From: Sesamum alatum | Taxonomy: Eukaryota; Streptophyta; Magnoliopsida; Lamiales; Pedaliaceae | DNA: 64,000 nucleotides | Assembly: GCA_034509735.1 (NCBI GenBank) | Contig: JACGWO010000001.1 | Span: 31,437,966 to 31,501,965, forward strand | Direction: 5' to 3' | Part shown: positions 51,356 through 62,424 of the stretch, piece by piece | Layout of the letters: each line of letters starts with the position of its first letter | Position numbering within the stretch: the stretch's first letter is position 1 | Position numbers and translations under genes: made by a program | Notes under the pieces: model-generated | Told to the model about the DNA's origin: nothing | Seen by the model: only the letters and a program-made list of their open reading frames with translations | The model's database searches: none

Positions 51356-53716
51356 TAGGCCTAGGGTTTATGTGCGTTTTAAGCATGAAACGTGAAATAG
51401 CATGTTGTAATTAAATCTTGAATTTCTTGATTCTTGAAGCATGTTATTTTATTGCTTTTAATTCGTGTGAATTGCTGAATATTGGTATTTTTCTGTTTTT
51501 CTTGGGAATCGGGATGGGAATTAATCTGAAAACGAGAAAACGTCACAGCCGGCCAGCCGGGAAGGCTGGCCGCGCGCAGCCGAGCTCTGCCGGCAGGGCA
51601 GACGTGCGCAGGCATGGGAAGACTGCGCGCGCGCGCGCTGCCGGCCGCGCAGGGGCAGCGCGCAGCCGGGTTGGCTGCGCGCGGGCGTGCGCGCATGGAA
51701 ACGCCTCCAGGCGCGCGCGCAGGCAGACAGAGGTGTCTGCGCGCGCGCGCCCGGCAGGCGCGCCATGCGCGCGCGCGCGCGCAAGGCTGGCGGGCGGAGG
51801 AGCCCGCGCGCGGACGGGCGCCAGGCGCGCCGCCAGGCGCGCACGCACGCAGACGGAGGCGTCTGCGCGCGCGCGCCCGGCAGGCACGCCCAGTGCGCGT
51901 CTGCGCGCGCGCTCTGCGCACGACGCAGGGACGCGGCCGGTGGCCAGCAGGCCAGCGCGCGCGCACAGGCAAAGGAGCCTGCGCGCGCGTCGGCCTGCCG
52001 ATGCGCCAGGCCACGCAGACTGATGCCGGCCAGGCGCGCGCGCACACAGGCAGGGGCCTGCGCGCGCGCGCCCGGCAAGGCGGTGCCTGCGCGCGCGCAG
52101 AGGCGGCAGGCAGGGCCTGCTGCCCTGCGCGCCCGGCGGCCGACTGCTGCAGGCGGCGGCGGCCGGCGGCTCCTTGGCTAGGGTTTTGAAACCCTAGTGT
52201 AATTTTATTTTTTAAATTTATTTTCAGTTTTAATTTTGAATTAATTCTGAAAAATTCGTTTTTTGGGTTCAATTTTTCCTAAATTCCTAAAGACATTATT
52301 TTAGGAGTAAAATAAATGGATTTGAAATCCCAGGGTTATTTTACTTAAAATAATGAGGAAAGGTTTTCCTAAAAACGAAAAAAAAAAATTTACATTGCCA
52401 ATATTTATATTTTATTTTCACACGTTACGCACATGTTCATTTATTTTCATCTTGGATTGATGTGATTGGAAATCATGTGTTGTTGGAATATTATAATTAT
52501 GTGATTGGATCATGTAATTATGTGTGTTGGATGGAAATGGATGATCACGAGCCCTAGACCGAATGTATGGTTTGATTTACTGTTGGGCCTGTGTGCCTCT
52601 TTAAACTGCTTTCTCCTTCTCTCTTTCTAGTGCCTTGGAATAATAAGGCTTTCTACCTCCCTCCTTATGTACTCCCCCCGGGTTTTTCGCTGGGGTTTCT
52701 AATTTTTTTATATGTAATGAGAGTAGACTAGGAGTGAGGTTTCCATTTTTTGTAATTGGTGGAGAAGAAGGAAGGACCACATGGAGAGCCCAGACCGGAG
52801 GTCCCTTGGCGTTTTCCATGAAGTGAAGAAAAAGAGAAAAAGAGACCAAGGCCCATCAGAATGATGATTGGGTTACTATTATTGTAATAGTATAGGACCA
52901 ACCCTAGATTGACCATAGATCCACTGCGGGCTCAGTGGATCGGCATAGGATTCGGGCTTGTGATCATCCAACAGGGGCGTGCTAGGCTTTAATTTTGCAT
53001 GTGGTTATTGTGATGGATGAATGGGTTTTATTTATCATGTATAACTGCTATGGATGAATTTCATTTATGCATTTTTGGATGAATGTATGGATGTAGTATG
53101 AGATCTCGGTCATTATTACTCTCACATTGGTTGGACCAATGTTAAAATATTAGACCCTAGATAAAGTGGACATGAACTCTAGGAGTTCGTCCATGCCTTC
53201 CAATCCGTGGCATAGTGAGGAAGCTGTTTTAGGTCAATAGCGTGGTCTCACGAGTCGTGGCACGTTATTGTACTTAAAAGAAGCTGCACTATGTCATGAA
53301 CGAAAAATGGGCTGCTGCTACCTGTCTCACGAGTCGTGGGGGTACTAGTGGGTCCATGGCTCGGTCGATTGGGTCGGGTCTAACGCCTAATTAGCATGAT
53401 TCGCTTGGAGTCCTCGGGATCATGCAAAAGGGTGAGGCAATAATCTTGGGAATCTCGTGGAACGAGAATGGTATGGAATACCTCCCACAGGATCTTTTCC
53501 ATGCGAATCGTAAAAGTGGGGTATGGGAAAAATCGCTGTGGATCCCAAGCCCACTAGGAAAGGATTTCCCGAAAACTACGTTTGAGAGTACCGTGTTTTC
53601 GTATAAATAGTGGAGGATTAAATGACTAAAGACCAAGCATTTAATTATTTTTTATCAAACCACCGTCTTTACTTTCTGCTGATCGCGCGTTGTTTTTCAA
53701 CATGTAGATTTTTAAA
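51356..53716 (+). other. E6 5' leader
   Basis: GC island 51544-52177, telobox palindrome 52178-52197, inverted-repeat arms 52539-52553 and 52955-52969 (one C-to-T difference, still pairable as G-U in RNA), palindromes 53249-53259 and 53328-53338, and a CCACTG/CAGTGG hairpin near 52920-52938. ORFs over the GC island are composition artefacts. Confidence 0.75.
51544..52177. repeat. GC-rich island in the E6 leader
   Basis: About 630 bp, the longest island here. Repeated GTCTGCGCGCGCGCGCCCGGCAGGC-type units form hairpins with flanking GGAGGCG/GGTGTCTG segments. CG dinucleotides are dense and little eroded. Confidence 0.85.
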
Positions 53717-55006
53717 ATGTCTAAGAACCCACTTTCAACCATTCTTGAGACAAACAAATTTAATGGAACCAACTACAACGACTGGTTGAGCAATCTCAGG
53801 ATAGTCCTGGATTATGAGAACCAAGACTACGTCATGGACGAGCCTCTCCCTAGGACCTTACCGGAAGGATCCACGCCAGAGGAACGTGAGACGTTCGAGA
53901 CTTGGCATAAGGATAACCGGAAGGTTCGTAGCATCATACTTGCTTCGATGACCAATGAGATTCAGAAGCAATATGAAAGGCTAGACGATGTCCCTTCCAT
54001 AATGGCTCGCCTTAAGGATTGCTATGCAGTCCCGGACCGGCATACTAGGTATGTCGCGACCAAGGCGTTCTTTGGAACTAAAATGACAGAAGGATCCTCT
54101 GTACAAGAACATGGGGTTAAAATGCTTACCCTAGTGGAAAAGCTCGAGGACCTAAAGGCAGGTCTCGATAACGAAACGTACATAGATGTGATCCTTCAGT
54201 CACTCCCACCCTCCTTTGATCAATTTATTGTCAACTACAACATGAATGCACTTGAGAAGGGTATTCATGAGTTGATCAATATGTTGGTGCAATACGAGGC
54301 AACGACTAAGAAGTCCACGCCTTCGGTATTGTTTGGAGGTGCTTCTACTTCCAAGACGAAAGGCAAGGGTGCCGGACGTTGGAAAAGGAAGAAAGGGAAG
54401 GGAAAGGCAGTCATAGCAGCTACGAACACTCAGAGTGTTCCCATTGCCAAAGAGGGGAAAGGCAAAGGAAAGGGAAAGGTTGTCTCCAAGCAACAGTCGA
54501 AGGCATATGACATATGTATCAACTGCCGTGAGAAAGGGCATTGGAAGAGAGAGTGCCCCAAACTCTTCTCAAACCAAGGTATATTTGTGATTGAGGTTAA
54601 CATGGTCACTAATTCTGCCTCTTGGGTATTGGATACCGGCTGTGGAGCTCACATTTGCAATGATCTGCATGTGTTGAAAAGAAGCAGAAAACTAAGTAGC
54701 GGGGACATGATCCTGAAGCTCGGAAATGGCAAGGCCATCTCGGCAGAAGCAGTAGGATCCGCCACTTTAGTTATTAGTGATACCATTAGCATAGAATTAG
54801 AGCAAGTTTATTTTGTACCCAGTATGATTAAAAACATCATTTCCATTCCATTGTTAGACAATAATGGTTATGAGTTTAAAATCAATAAATTGCTTTTATT
54901 TGATGAGGTGTGGAATTGCTCATTCTACTTGGTACATTACATAATGGGCTCTATATCTTGCAACAAACGAATTTCGTTCTTAACGCTCAACACAAACGGA
55001 AATTAG
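53717..55006 (+). pseudogene. E6 Gag-protease-pre-integrase open frame
   Basis: 429 residues in one frame, the longest ORF with real homology here. It holds Gag (MSKNPLSTILETNKFNGTNY to about residue 200), a Lys/Gly-rich segment around 215-265, zinc knuckle CINCREKGHWKREC at about 274-287, protease WVLDTGCGAHIC at about 308-319 and YFVPSMIKNIISIPLLDN. This shows that Gag and protease-pol are in one frame in family A, without programmed frameshifting. It is lost at about 54890, where two A are missing in a run (AATAAATTGC against AATAAAAATTGC), and the tail is out of frame. Confidence 0.9.
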
Positions 55007-57763
55007 ATAATAACGGGAACGCACGTCTGTGGCACGCTAGGCTAGGTCACATATCCCAAGATAGGATGAAAAGGTTGGTAGACTCAAAGAACCTAGAGGT
55101 TGGGGACTTGAGTGATCTACCAACTTGTGAATCTTGTCTAAGAGGGAAAATGACCAAGAAGCCCTTTGTAGGACAAAGCAGGCTTGCCACAGGTCTGTTG
55201 GACTTGGTCCATACAGACGTGTGTGGACCACTAAGGACGCAGGCCAAGGTGGGTTCTCCTACTTCATAACCTTCACCGATGATCATTCACGGTATGGTTA
55301 TGTCTACCTGATGAGGTACAAGTCTGAAGCTCTTGAGAGGTTTAAAAGAATTCAGACTTGAAGTGGAGAATCAAACCAACTGCAAAATTAAAGTCCTACG
55401 GTCAGACCGAGGCGGTGAATACCTTAGTGCCGAATTCCTAGATTATCTAAAGGAACATGGTATAATGTCAGAATGGACACCTCCCGGAACACCACAGTTA
55501 ATGGCGTCTCTGAAAGGAGGAACCGAACCCTGTTGGACATGGTTCGTTCCATGATGAGTTTACCAAATTGCCCCTATCGTTTTGGGGTTATGCATTAAGA
55601 AAACGGCAGCCAAGTTATTGAATTTGGCGCTTACTAGTGTAGTAACCCAAACGCCATATGAGATATGGCACGGCAAGCCTGCATCCTACAACTACTTGAA
55701 AGTGTGGGTAGCCCCGCATACGTCAAGAGGTTAGTGGGAGATAAGCTAGAATCCAGGTCTAGCCTATGCAGGTTCGTTGGATACCCTAAAGAAACTGCGG
55801 GTTATTACTTTTATGACCCTTTGGAACAAAAGGTATTTGTTTCAAGGAATGCAGTATTCTTGGAGCAAGGCTTCCCAGAGGATATCCAACCTGATGAGCG
55901 GATCCTTGAGGAATCAAGTGATGGAACTCAGCCATCAGAAACAGTCGCGGAAACCTCACCTAGAGGATTCAGGATAGACACTAGGAGGACTGACCTACCT
56001 AGAGAAGTCCAACATGCTAGGCATGAAGGACAACCTCAAGGCAGGCCAGCCCCGGCCCCTGAACCGCCGGCTCCGATACAGTCAGCGCCCACAGTTACCA
56101 CTAACGTTCCCGTTCTCCGAAGGTCCACTAGAGAATCCAGACCTCCAGTGAGATATGGATTTCTAGGTGCGACCGATCTTCTGGATAACGATCCTAAGAC
56201 ATACGGGGAAGCGATGTCAGACATCGACTCTGGGAAATGGCTTGAGGCCATGAAAACCGAAATGGACTCCATGAGCGAGAACCAAGTTTGGAGACTTGTA
56301 GATCCACCGAAAGGTGTTAAGCCAGTGGGCTGTAAGTGGGTCTACAAGCGCAAACTCGGCGTTGATGGAGAGGTCACTACCTTCAAGGCTAGGCTTGTAG
56401 CTAAGGGATACACTCAACGACCCGGGGTCGATTTTGAGGATACCTACTCGCCAGTAGCCATGGCTAAATCCATTCGGATCCTGCTTGCCATAGCAGCATG
56501 GTATGACTATGAAATATGGCAGATGGACGTGAAAACGGCCTTCCTCAACGGCTTCGTTGAAGAAGAGATCTATATGGATCAGCCGGAGGGTTTCACGGTC
56601 GCTGGAGAAGAACAGAAAGTCTGTCGTCTCCAGAAGTCCATCTATGGCCTCAAACAAGCTTCCCGGAGTTGGAACATTCGATTTGATGAGGTAATACGGG
56701 GTTATGACTTCATCAAAAATGAATCCGACCCTTGTGTATACAAGAAGTCAGTGGAGCTCCATAGTGTTCCTAGTGCTTTACGTGGATGACATTCTGCTCA
56801 TTGGAAATGACGTCAGAATGTTAGGAAACACGAAAGCATGGCTGTCAACCAAGTTTTCCATGAAGGACTTGGGTGAAGCATCCTACATCCTAGGCATCCA
56901 GATTGTCAGGGACAGATCTAAAAGGATGTTAGGGCTCACCCAAAACTCGTAATATGGAGAAAGTTCTAAAGAGATATCGAATGGACAACTCCAAACGAGG
57001 GTTCCTTCCTATGAGGCATGGGATCAAGTTGTCCAAGAAACAGTCCCCGCAGACTGATGAGGAACTTGAAAAGATGAAAGTCATCCCCTATGCTTCTGCC
57101 GTAGGTAGCATCCAATATGCGGTCCACTGCACCAGGCCTGACATTGCATACGCTTTGAGCGTGACTAGCAGATATCAGTCCTGTGCAGGAGAGGCACATT
57201 GGAATGCAGTTAAGGGCATCCTTAAGTACCTAAGGAGGACTAAGGAAATGTTCTTAGTCTATGGCAATGGAAAACTAATTCTGGAAGGCTTTAGCGACGC
57301 CAGCTTCCAGTCTGATGACGATGATGCCAAGTCTCAATCGGGGTATGTATTCAAGCTCAACGAGGAGTAGTGGCTTGGAAAAGTTCCAAGCAAGCAACCA
57401 CTGCTGACTCCACCACTGAGGCTGAATACATAGCAGCTTCAGAAGCTGCCAAGGAAGCGGTTTGGATGAGAAACTACATCCAAGAGTTGGGTGTGGTGCC
57501 TAGCATCGCCGAGCCCGTTGTCATCTTCTGTGATAACAACGGTGCAATAGCGCAAGCGAAGGAACCGAGATCTCACCACCGTTCCAAACACATTCTTAGA
57601 CGCTACCATCTTCTTAGAGAAATGGTAGGAAGAGGTGACGTTCGATGGACCGAGTCAACTCAGCAGACAACACAGCAGACCCTCTGACAAAGCCTATGTC
57701 GCAAAGTGCTCATACGCAACATCTTGAGAAGATGGGATTAGGCATATGGGTGATTGGCTTTAA
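53717..57763 (+). pseudogene. E6 gag-pol polyprotein (single-base frameshifts)
   Basis: All family A2 domains in order: Gag-protease as above, pre-integrase 54910-55269, integrase in fragments 55134-55554 and on to 55620, GKPASYNYLKV segment near 55670, linker ETSPRGFRIDTRRTD, RT 56310-56950 with [11 protein letters not shown] and RNase H 56954-57687. Frame breaks are mostly 1-nt: near 54890, 54933, 55245, 55347, 55500, 55600, 55710, 56748, 56951, 57364 and 57643. Almost all are insertions or losses within short runs (for example AAGGTCAG to AAGTCAG), while catalytic motifs are unchanged. Against nearly identical LTRs, that pattern may include sequencing errors. Confidence 0.88.
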
Positions 57764-57764
57764 A

Positions 57765-57779
57765 GGTCAAGTGGGAGAT
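57765..57779 (+). promoter_or_regulatory. Polypurine tract of E6
   Basis: GGTCAAGTGGGAGAT directly before LTR L7. Confidence 0.8.
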
Positions 57780-59584
57780 TGTTAGAATAGGTGACCATGT
57801 AAGCCAATTTTGGCGGGTATATGTAACCTATGTCTAGACAATTATGAGTGTTTTGATAAATCATTAATGAATAAAGAAGTGAATTTTCATTTGCATTACT
57901 TTGTTTGTGTTTCACTTGCACCTATTTTTCCATATCTGTTCACTACGCAAACAGAGCCCACGGACTGAGATTCGATTTCGGGGACTGGGACTACGCTTGG
58001 AGGTAGGTCCATGAAATCAGTCTTCCCGAATCAGTCCGGAAATCTCCAAGTCAAGGAATCCCGAAAATGGGTACCGGATTCCATTTGAGACTTGCACTAA
58101 GCATCTGCTGTCGTGTTTCATCGACGGGTGACGAGGATCGTCTAAGCAGTGTTAGTGGGTTAGCCTGCTAGGACGCAGCTGACTGAGGTGACTCGTGGGA
58201 ACCGTCTTACGGAGGACCTTGAGTATGGTCTGCAAGGTATGACGAGTATTCCCGGTTCCAACGGTACAGGTCAAGTCCTTTGACTTGAGGAATTACTGAG
58301 TTTACCTGTACATCAGAACTGTATCTTAGATATGGTGAGAGATTGCCAGAATTCTCTTTGGTAGTCATAAGCCATGTCTAGTGCAGTCCTGGTGTGCAAA
58401 GTGACAGTAGTTTCCAAGAAAGGATCTGTCTCCTGTCAATAGGTTTTGACAGTTGAGTCTCATGTATGCTCTAGGTCTTGTCCCTAAAACTGTGGCCACA
58501 GTGACTGAACAGAAGGGAAGGTTTCCCTTGCGGCGTTTAGTGAGGACAGACCGACACTTAGGTCCAAGATGGGTACCTGCGTTATCCGTGCCCTAGACAC
58601 TAAGTGATGAGACCGAAGACAGAAGGACAAGCGTACTGTTAGAGCCTAAATGTTCATCCCTGAATATTTCACCTAGTCTCTAGTGCCATGGACCGTTGCT
58701 AGATGGCCACCCATGGTAACGGACGGATTCTAGGAATCCGACCAAGTCTAGCTGAATGGTGAACCTAAAGAGTCACACACTATCCACACACAATTAAATA
58801 TTTAATTAGGTTTTAAATATTTCCATTAAATTAAATTAAATCAACGGTTTGAGATTAATGGGAGAGATGGATGGCTAGGATCGTTTTGACTAGGTCAAAA
58901 CACTAGTTTGACTAGACTTTGACTAGGTCAAAATCCTAATCAAATTAGAGTTCTTAAAAGAGGAGTTTAAAGAGGATTAAACTCCTCTTCTATATAAACC
59001 CCTAGCATCCTACAATTTACATGATGATGAAACTCCAACACACACACACAAACACACACACACGGTTTTTCTCTCTCTCCCATCTCTCTCGTCCGCCCCT
59101 CTCTCTCTCAAGAAAAATAGTTTTCTTGATTCTTTTGTTCTTGGAACATTAGAATCTTGATGAATCAATACCATTAATTGATAATGTGTTATTGATTCAT
59201 CCACTCCAAAATTATACACTTGTTCGTTGCTAGCACGACGTGCAAGATACGTGGGTGGATCGTGTGTCACGAATTAGAGGGTCTCAAAGACGGGATCTTG
59301 GTGTAAAACGGGGAACAACGCGTGTAGCCGTTGAAGACGAAAACGACAACGGGTAGGTCTCGTTTTAAATTTTCGTCCCTCTTTAATTTTCAACCCTATG
59401 GCCTCCATGATTTATTTTATGTTATACGTTCATGAGATACACCGAATGCCCGGGAAATTTCAAAGGCACACCCTTTTGAAACGTGTTTTTTAATTTAAAA
59501 GCATGTTTAAATTCCGTTTTAATTTTTTAATTATACCGCGCTTCCGCATTCGCGCTTTTCCGGGACGATCCACATAATCTATCA
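57780..59584 (+). repeat. Family A2 LTR (L7), 3' LTR of E6, internally deleted
   Basis: 1805 bp, TGTTAGAATAGG...TAATCTATCA. It lacks about 184 bp relative to L6 at about 58806 (L6 region about 50346-50535); AATATTTAA occurs at both deletion ends in L6. Otherwise nearly identical to L6. Confidence 0.9.
58886..58998 (+). promoter_or_regulatory. LTR L7 U3 promoter: five W-boxes and TATA box
   Basis: W-box cores between 58886 and 58931; TATATAAA at 58991-58998. The 184-bp deletion lies just upstream. Confidence 0.55.
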
Positions 59585-60648
59585 ATGACTTCATCAAAAA
59601 CGAATCCGACCCTTGTGTATACAAGAAGGTCAGTGGGAGCTCAATAGTGTTCCTAGTGCTTTATGTGGATGACATTCTGCTCATTGGTAATGACGTTAGA
59701 ATGTTAGGAAACACAAAAGCATGGTTGTCAACCCAGTTTTCCATGAAGGACTTGGGTTAAGGCTCCTACATCCTAGGCATCCAGATTGTCAGGGACAGAT
59801 CTAAAAGGATGTTAGGACTCACCCAAAACTCGTATATGGAGAAAGTCCTAAAGAGATATCGAATGGACAACTCCAAACGAGGATTCCTTCCAATGAGGCA
59901 TGGGATCAAGTTATCCAAGAAACAGTCCCCACAGACTGATGAGGAACTTGAAAGGATGAAGGTCATCCCCTATGCTTCTGCCGTAGGTAGCATACAATAT
60001 GCGGTCCACTACACTAGGACTGACATTGCGTACGCTTTGGGCGTGACAAGCAGATATCAGTCCTGCGCAGGGGAGGCACATTGGAATGCTGTTAAGGGCA
60101 TCCTTAAGTACCTAAGGAGGACTAAGGAAATGTTCCTAGTCTATGGCAATGGAGAACTAATTCTGGAAGGCTTTAGCGACGCTAGCTTCCAGTCTGATGA
60201 CGATGATGCCAAGTCTCAATCGGGGTACGTATTCAAACTCAATGGAAGAGTAGTAGCTTGGAAAAGTTCCAAGCAAGCAACCATTGCTGACTCAACCACA
60301 GAGGTTGAATACATAGGAGCTTCAGAAGCTGCTAAGGAAGTGGTTTGGTTGAGAAACTACATCCAAGAGTTGGGTGTGGTGCCTAGCATCGCCGAGCCTG
60401 TTGTCATCTTCTGTGATAACAACGGCGCTATAGCGCAAGCAAAGGAACCGAGATCTCATCACCGTTCCAAACACATTCTTAGACGCTACCATCTTCTTAG
60501 AGAAATGGTAGGAAGAGGTAACGTCCGGATGGACCGAGTCAACTCGGCAGACAACACAGCAGACCCGCTGACAAAGCCTATGTCGCAGAGCGCTCATACG
60601 CAACATCTTGAGAAGATGGGGATTAAGCATATGGGCAATTGGCTTTAA
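59585..60648 (+). pseudogene. E7 RT (C-terminal) / RNase H
   Basis: RT from [14 protein letters not shown], through [11 protein letters not shown], to a TAA nonsense codon at about 59757 (GGTGAAGCC changed to GGTTAAGGC). A 279-residue open frame then runs from 59809 to the natural stop at 60648, with [20 protein letters not shown], RNase H TEVEYIGASEAAKEVVW and ADPLTKPMSQSAHTQHLEKMG. It shares TEVEYIGAS and EVVWLRN with E5, which lies in the opposite orientation. With the left half it would form one polyprotein, but both halves carry stops. Confidence 0.88.
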
Positions 60649-60649
60649 A

Positions 60650-60664
60650 GGTCAAGTGGGAGAT
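60650..60664 (+). promoter_or_regulatory. Polypurine tract of E7
   Basis: GGTCAAGTGGGAGAT immediately before the TG of LTR L8. Confidence 0.8.
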
Positions 60665-62424
60665 TGTTAGAATAGGTGACCATGTAAGCCAATTTTGGCA
60701 GAAATATGTAACCTATGTCTAGACAATTTTTTGTATTTGATAAAAATATTTATGAATAAAGAAGTGAAAATTCATATGGCAATACTTTGTTTACGTTCAC
60801 TTATATCTGCATTTACATTTCTGTTCACTACGCAAACAAAGCCCACGGACTGAGAAACGATTTCGGCGACTGGGACTACGCTTGGAGGTAGGTCCATGAA
60901 ATCAGTCTTACCGAAACAGTCCGGAAATCTCCAAGTCAAGAAATCCCGAAAATGGTACCTGGGATTTCCTTTGAGACTTGCACTAAGCATCTGCTGTCGT
61001 ATTTCATCGACGGGTGATGAAAGGTCCGTCTAAGCAGTGTTAGTGGGTCAGCATGCTAGGAAGCAGCTGACTGAGGTGACTCGCGGGAACCGTCTTACGG
61101 AGGACCTTGAGTATGGTCAGGAAGGTTATGACGTGTATTCCCGGTTCCAACGGTACAGGCCAAGTCCTTTGACTTGAGGAACTGCTGAGTTTACCTGTGC
61201 ATCAGGTCTGTATCTTAGACATGGTGAGAGATTGCCAAAATACTCTTGAGTAGTCATAAGCATATCTAGTGCAGCTCGGGTGTACAGAGTGACAGTAGTT
61301 TCCAAGAAAGGATCTGTCTCCTGTCAAAGGTATTGACAGTTGAGTCTCATGTATGCTCTGTGTCTTGTCCCTGAAATCTGTGGCCACAGTAGCTGAACAG
61401 AAGGGAAAGGTTTTTCTTGCGGCGTTTAGTAAGGACAGACCGACACTTAGGTCCAAAATGGGTACCTGCTTTTTTCGTGCCCTAGACACTAAGTGATGAG
61501 ACCGAAGACAGAAGGACAAGTGTACTGTTAGAGCCTAAATGTTCATCCCCGATTATTTCACCTAGTCTCTAGTGCCATGGACCGTCGCTAGATGGCCACC
61601 CATGGTAACGGGCGGATTCTAGGAATCCGACCAAGTCTAGCTGAATGGTGAGCCTAAAGAGTCACACACTATCCACACACACTTAAGTATTTAATTTGGA
61701 ATTAAATATTGGAGTAAAGGAATGATTAAATTATATTTAATCGGGTCCTATATTTTCTTGGAGAAATTAATTCCTTCTATTTGATAAAGGGAATTAAATT
61801 AATAAATAGGATTTATTAAAGGGTTGATTTAATGGGCTTAGAATAAATATAAATATTTATTATATTATATTTATTCTTTTAGCCTTTTGGAATATCTAAT
61901 GGGATTTAAATATTCCATTAAATTAAAAATCAACGGTTGAGATGGAAAGGGGAGATGGAAGGTTAGGATTTGTTTGACTAGGTCAAACACTAGTTTGCCA
62001 AGGACTTTGACTACGTCAAAATCCTAGTCAAATTAGAGTTCTTAGAGTAGGAGTTTTAAGCGGATTAAACTCCTCTATAAATACCTCTACCTTCCAACTT
62101 TTTGAAGGATGATGATTCTTGAAATCACACACACAACACACAGTCTCCCCTCTCCTTACCTCTCGTCCGCCCCTCTCTTTCTCTACAAGAAAATTACTTT
62201 TTGTTCTTTTGTTCAAGGAACATTAGAACTAAGGAAGATTAGTCCCGTTCATTCATAACGTGTGATTGATCTATCCTCTCCAAAAATACTTGTTCGTTGC
62301 TAGCACGACGTACAAGATATGTAGGTGGATCGTGTGTCACGATTTGGAGGGTCTCAAGAACGAGATCTCGGTGCAAAACAGGGAACAACGCGAGTAGCCG
62401 TTGAAGACAAAAACGACAACGGGT
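60665..62424 (+). repeat. Family A1 LTR (L8), 3' LTR of E7, truncated
   Basis: TGTTAGAATAGG start; A1-type AATAAATAGGATTTATTAAAG segment near 61800. It breaks off after GACAACGGGTA, where about 200 bp of U5 should follow. Confidence 0.88.
61974..62083 (+). promoter_or_regulatory. LTR L8 U3 promoter: W-boxes and TATA box
   Basis: Five W-box cores at 61974-62031 (one further site mutated to TTGCC), and a TATAAATA box at 62076-62083. Confidence 0.5.

Larger units (their letters stand above)
49313..59584 (+). mobile_element. E6: family A2 copia element nested in E7
   Basis: 5' LTR 49313-51301, aberrant 54-bp tract, leader, gag-pol 53717-57763, polypurine tract 57765-57779 and 3' LTR 57780-59584. 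It is bounded by perfect ATGAC duplications. Both LTRs end TAATCTATCA instead of ATTCCTTTCA, and there are only a handful of substitutions between them by eye, so insertion is recent relative to E7. The PBS is missing. Confidence 0.92.
59585..62424 (+). mobile_element. E7 right half: RT/RNase H and 3' LTR
   Basis: Resumes the E7 RT at ATGACTTCATC exactly where 49312 leaves off, through RNase H, polypurine tract 60650-60664 and the 3' LTR from 60665. The LTR is cut at about 62424. Confidence 0.88.
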
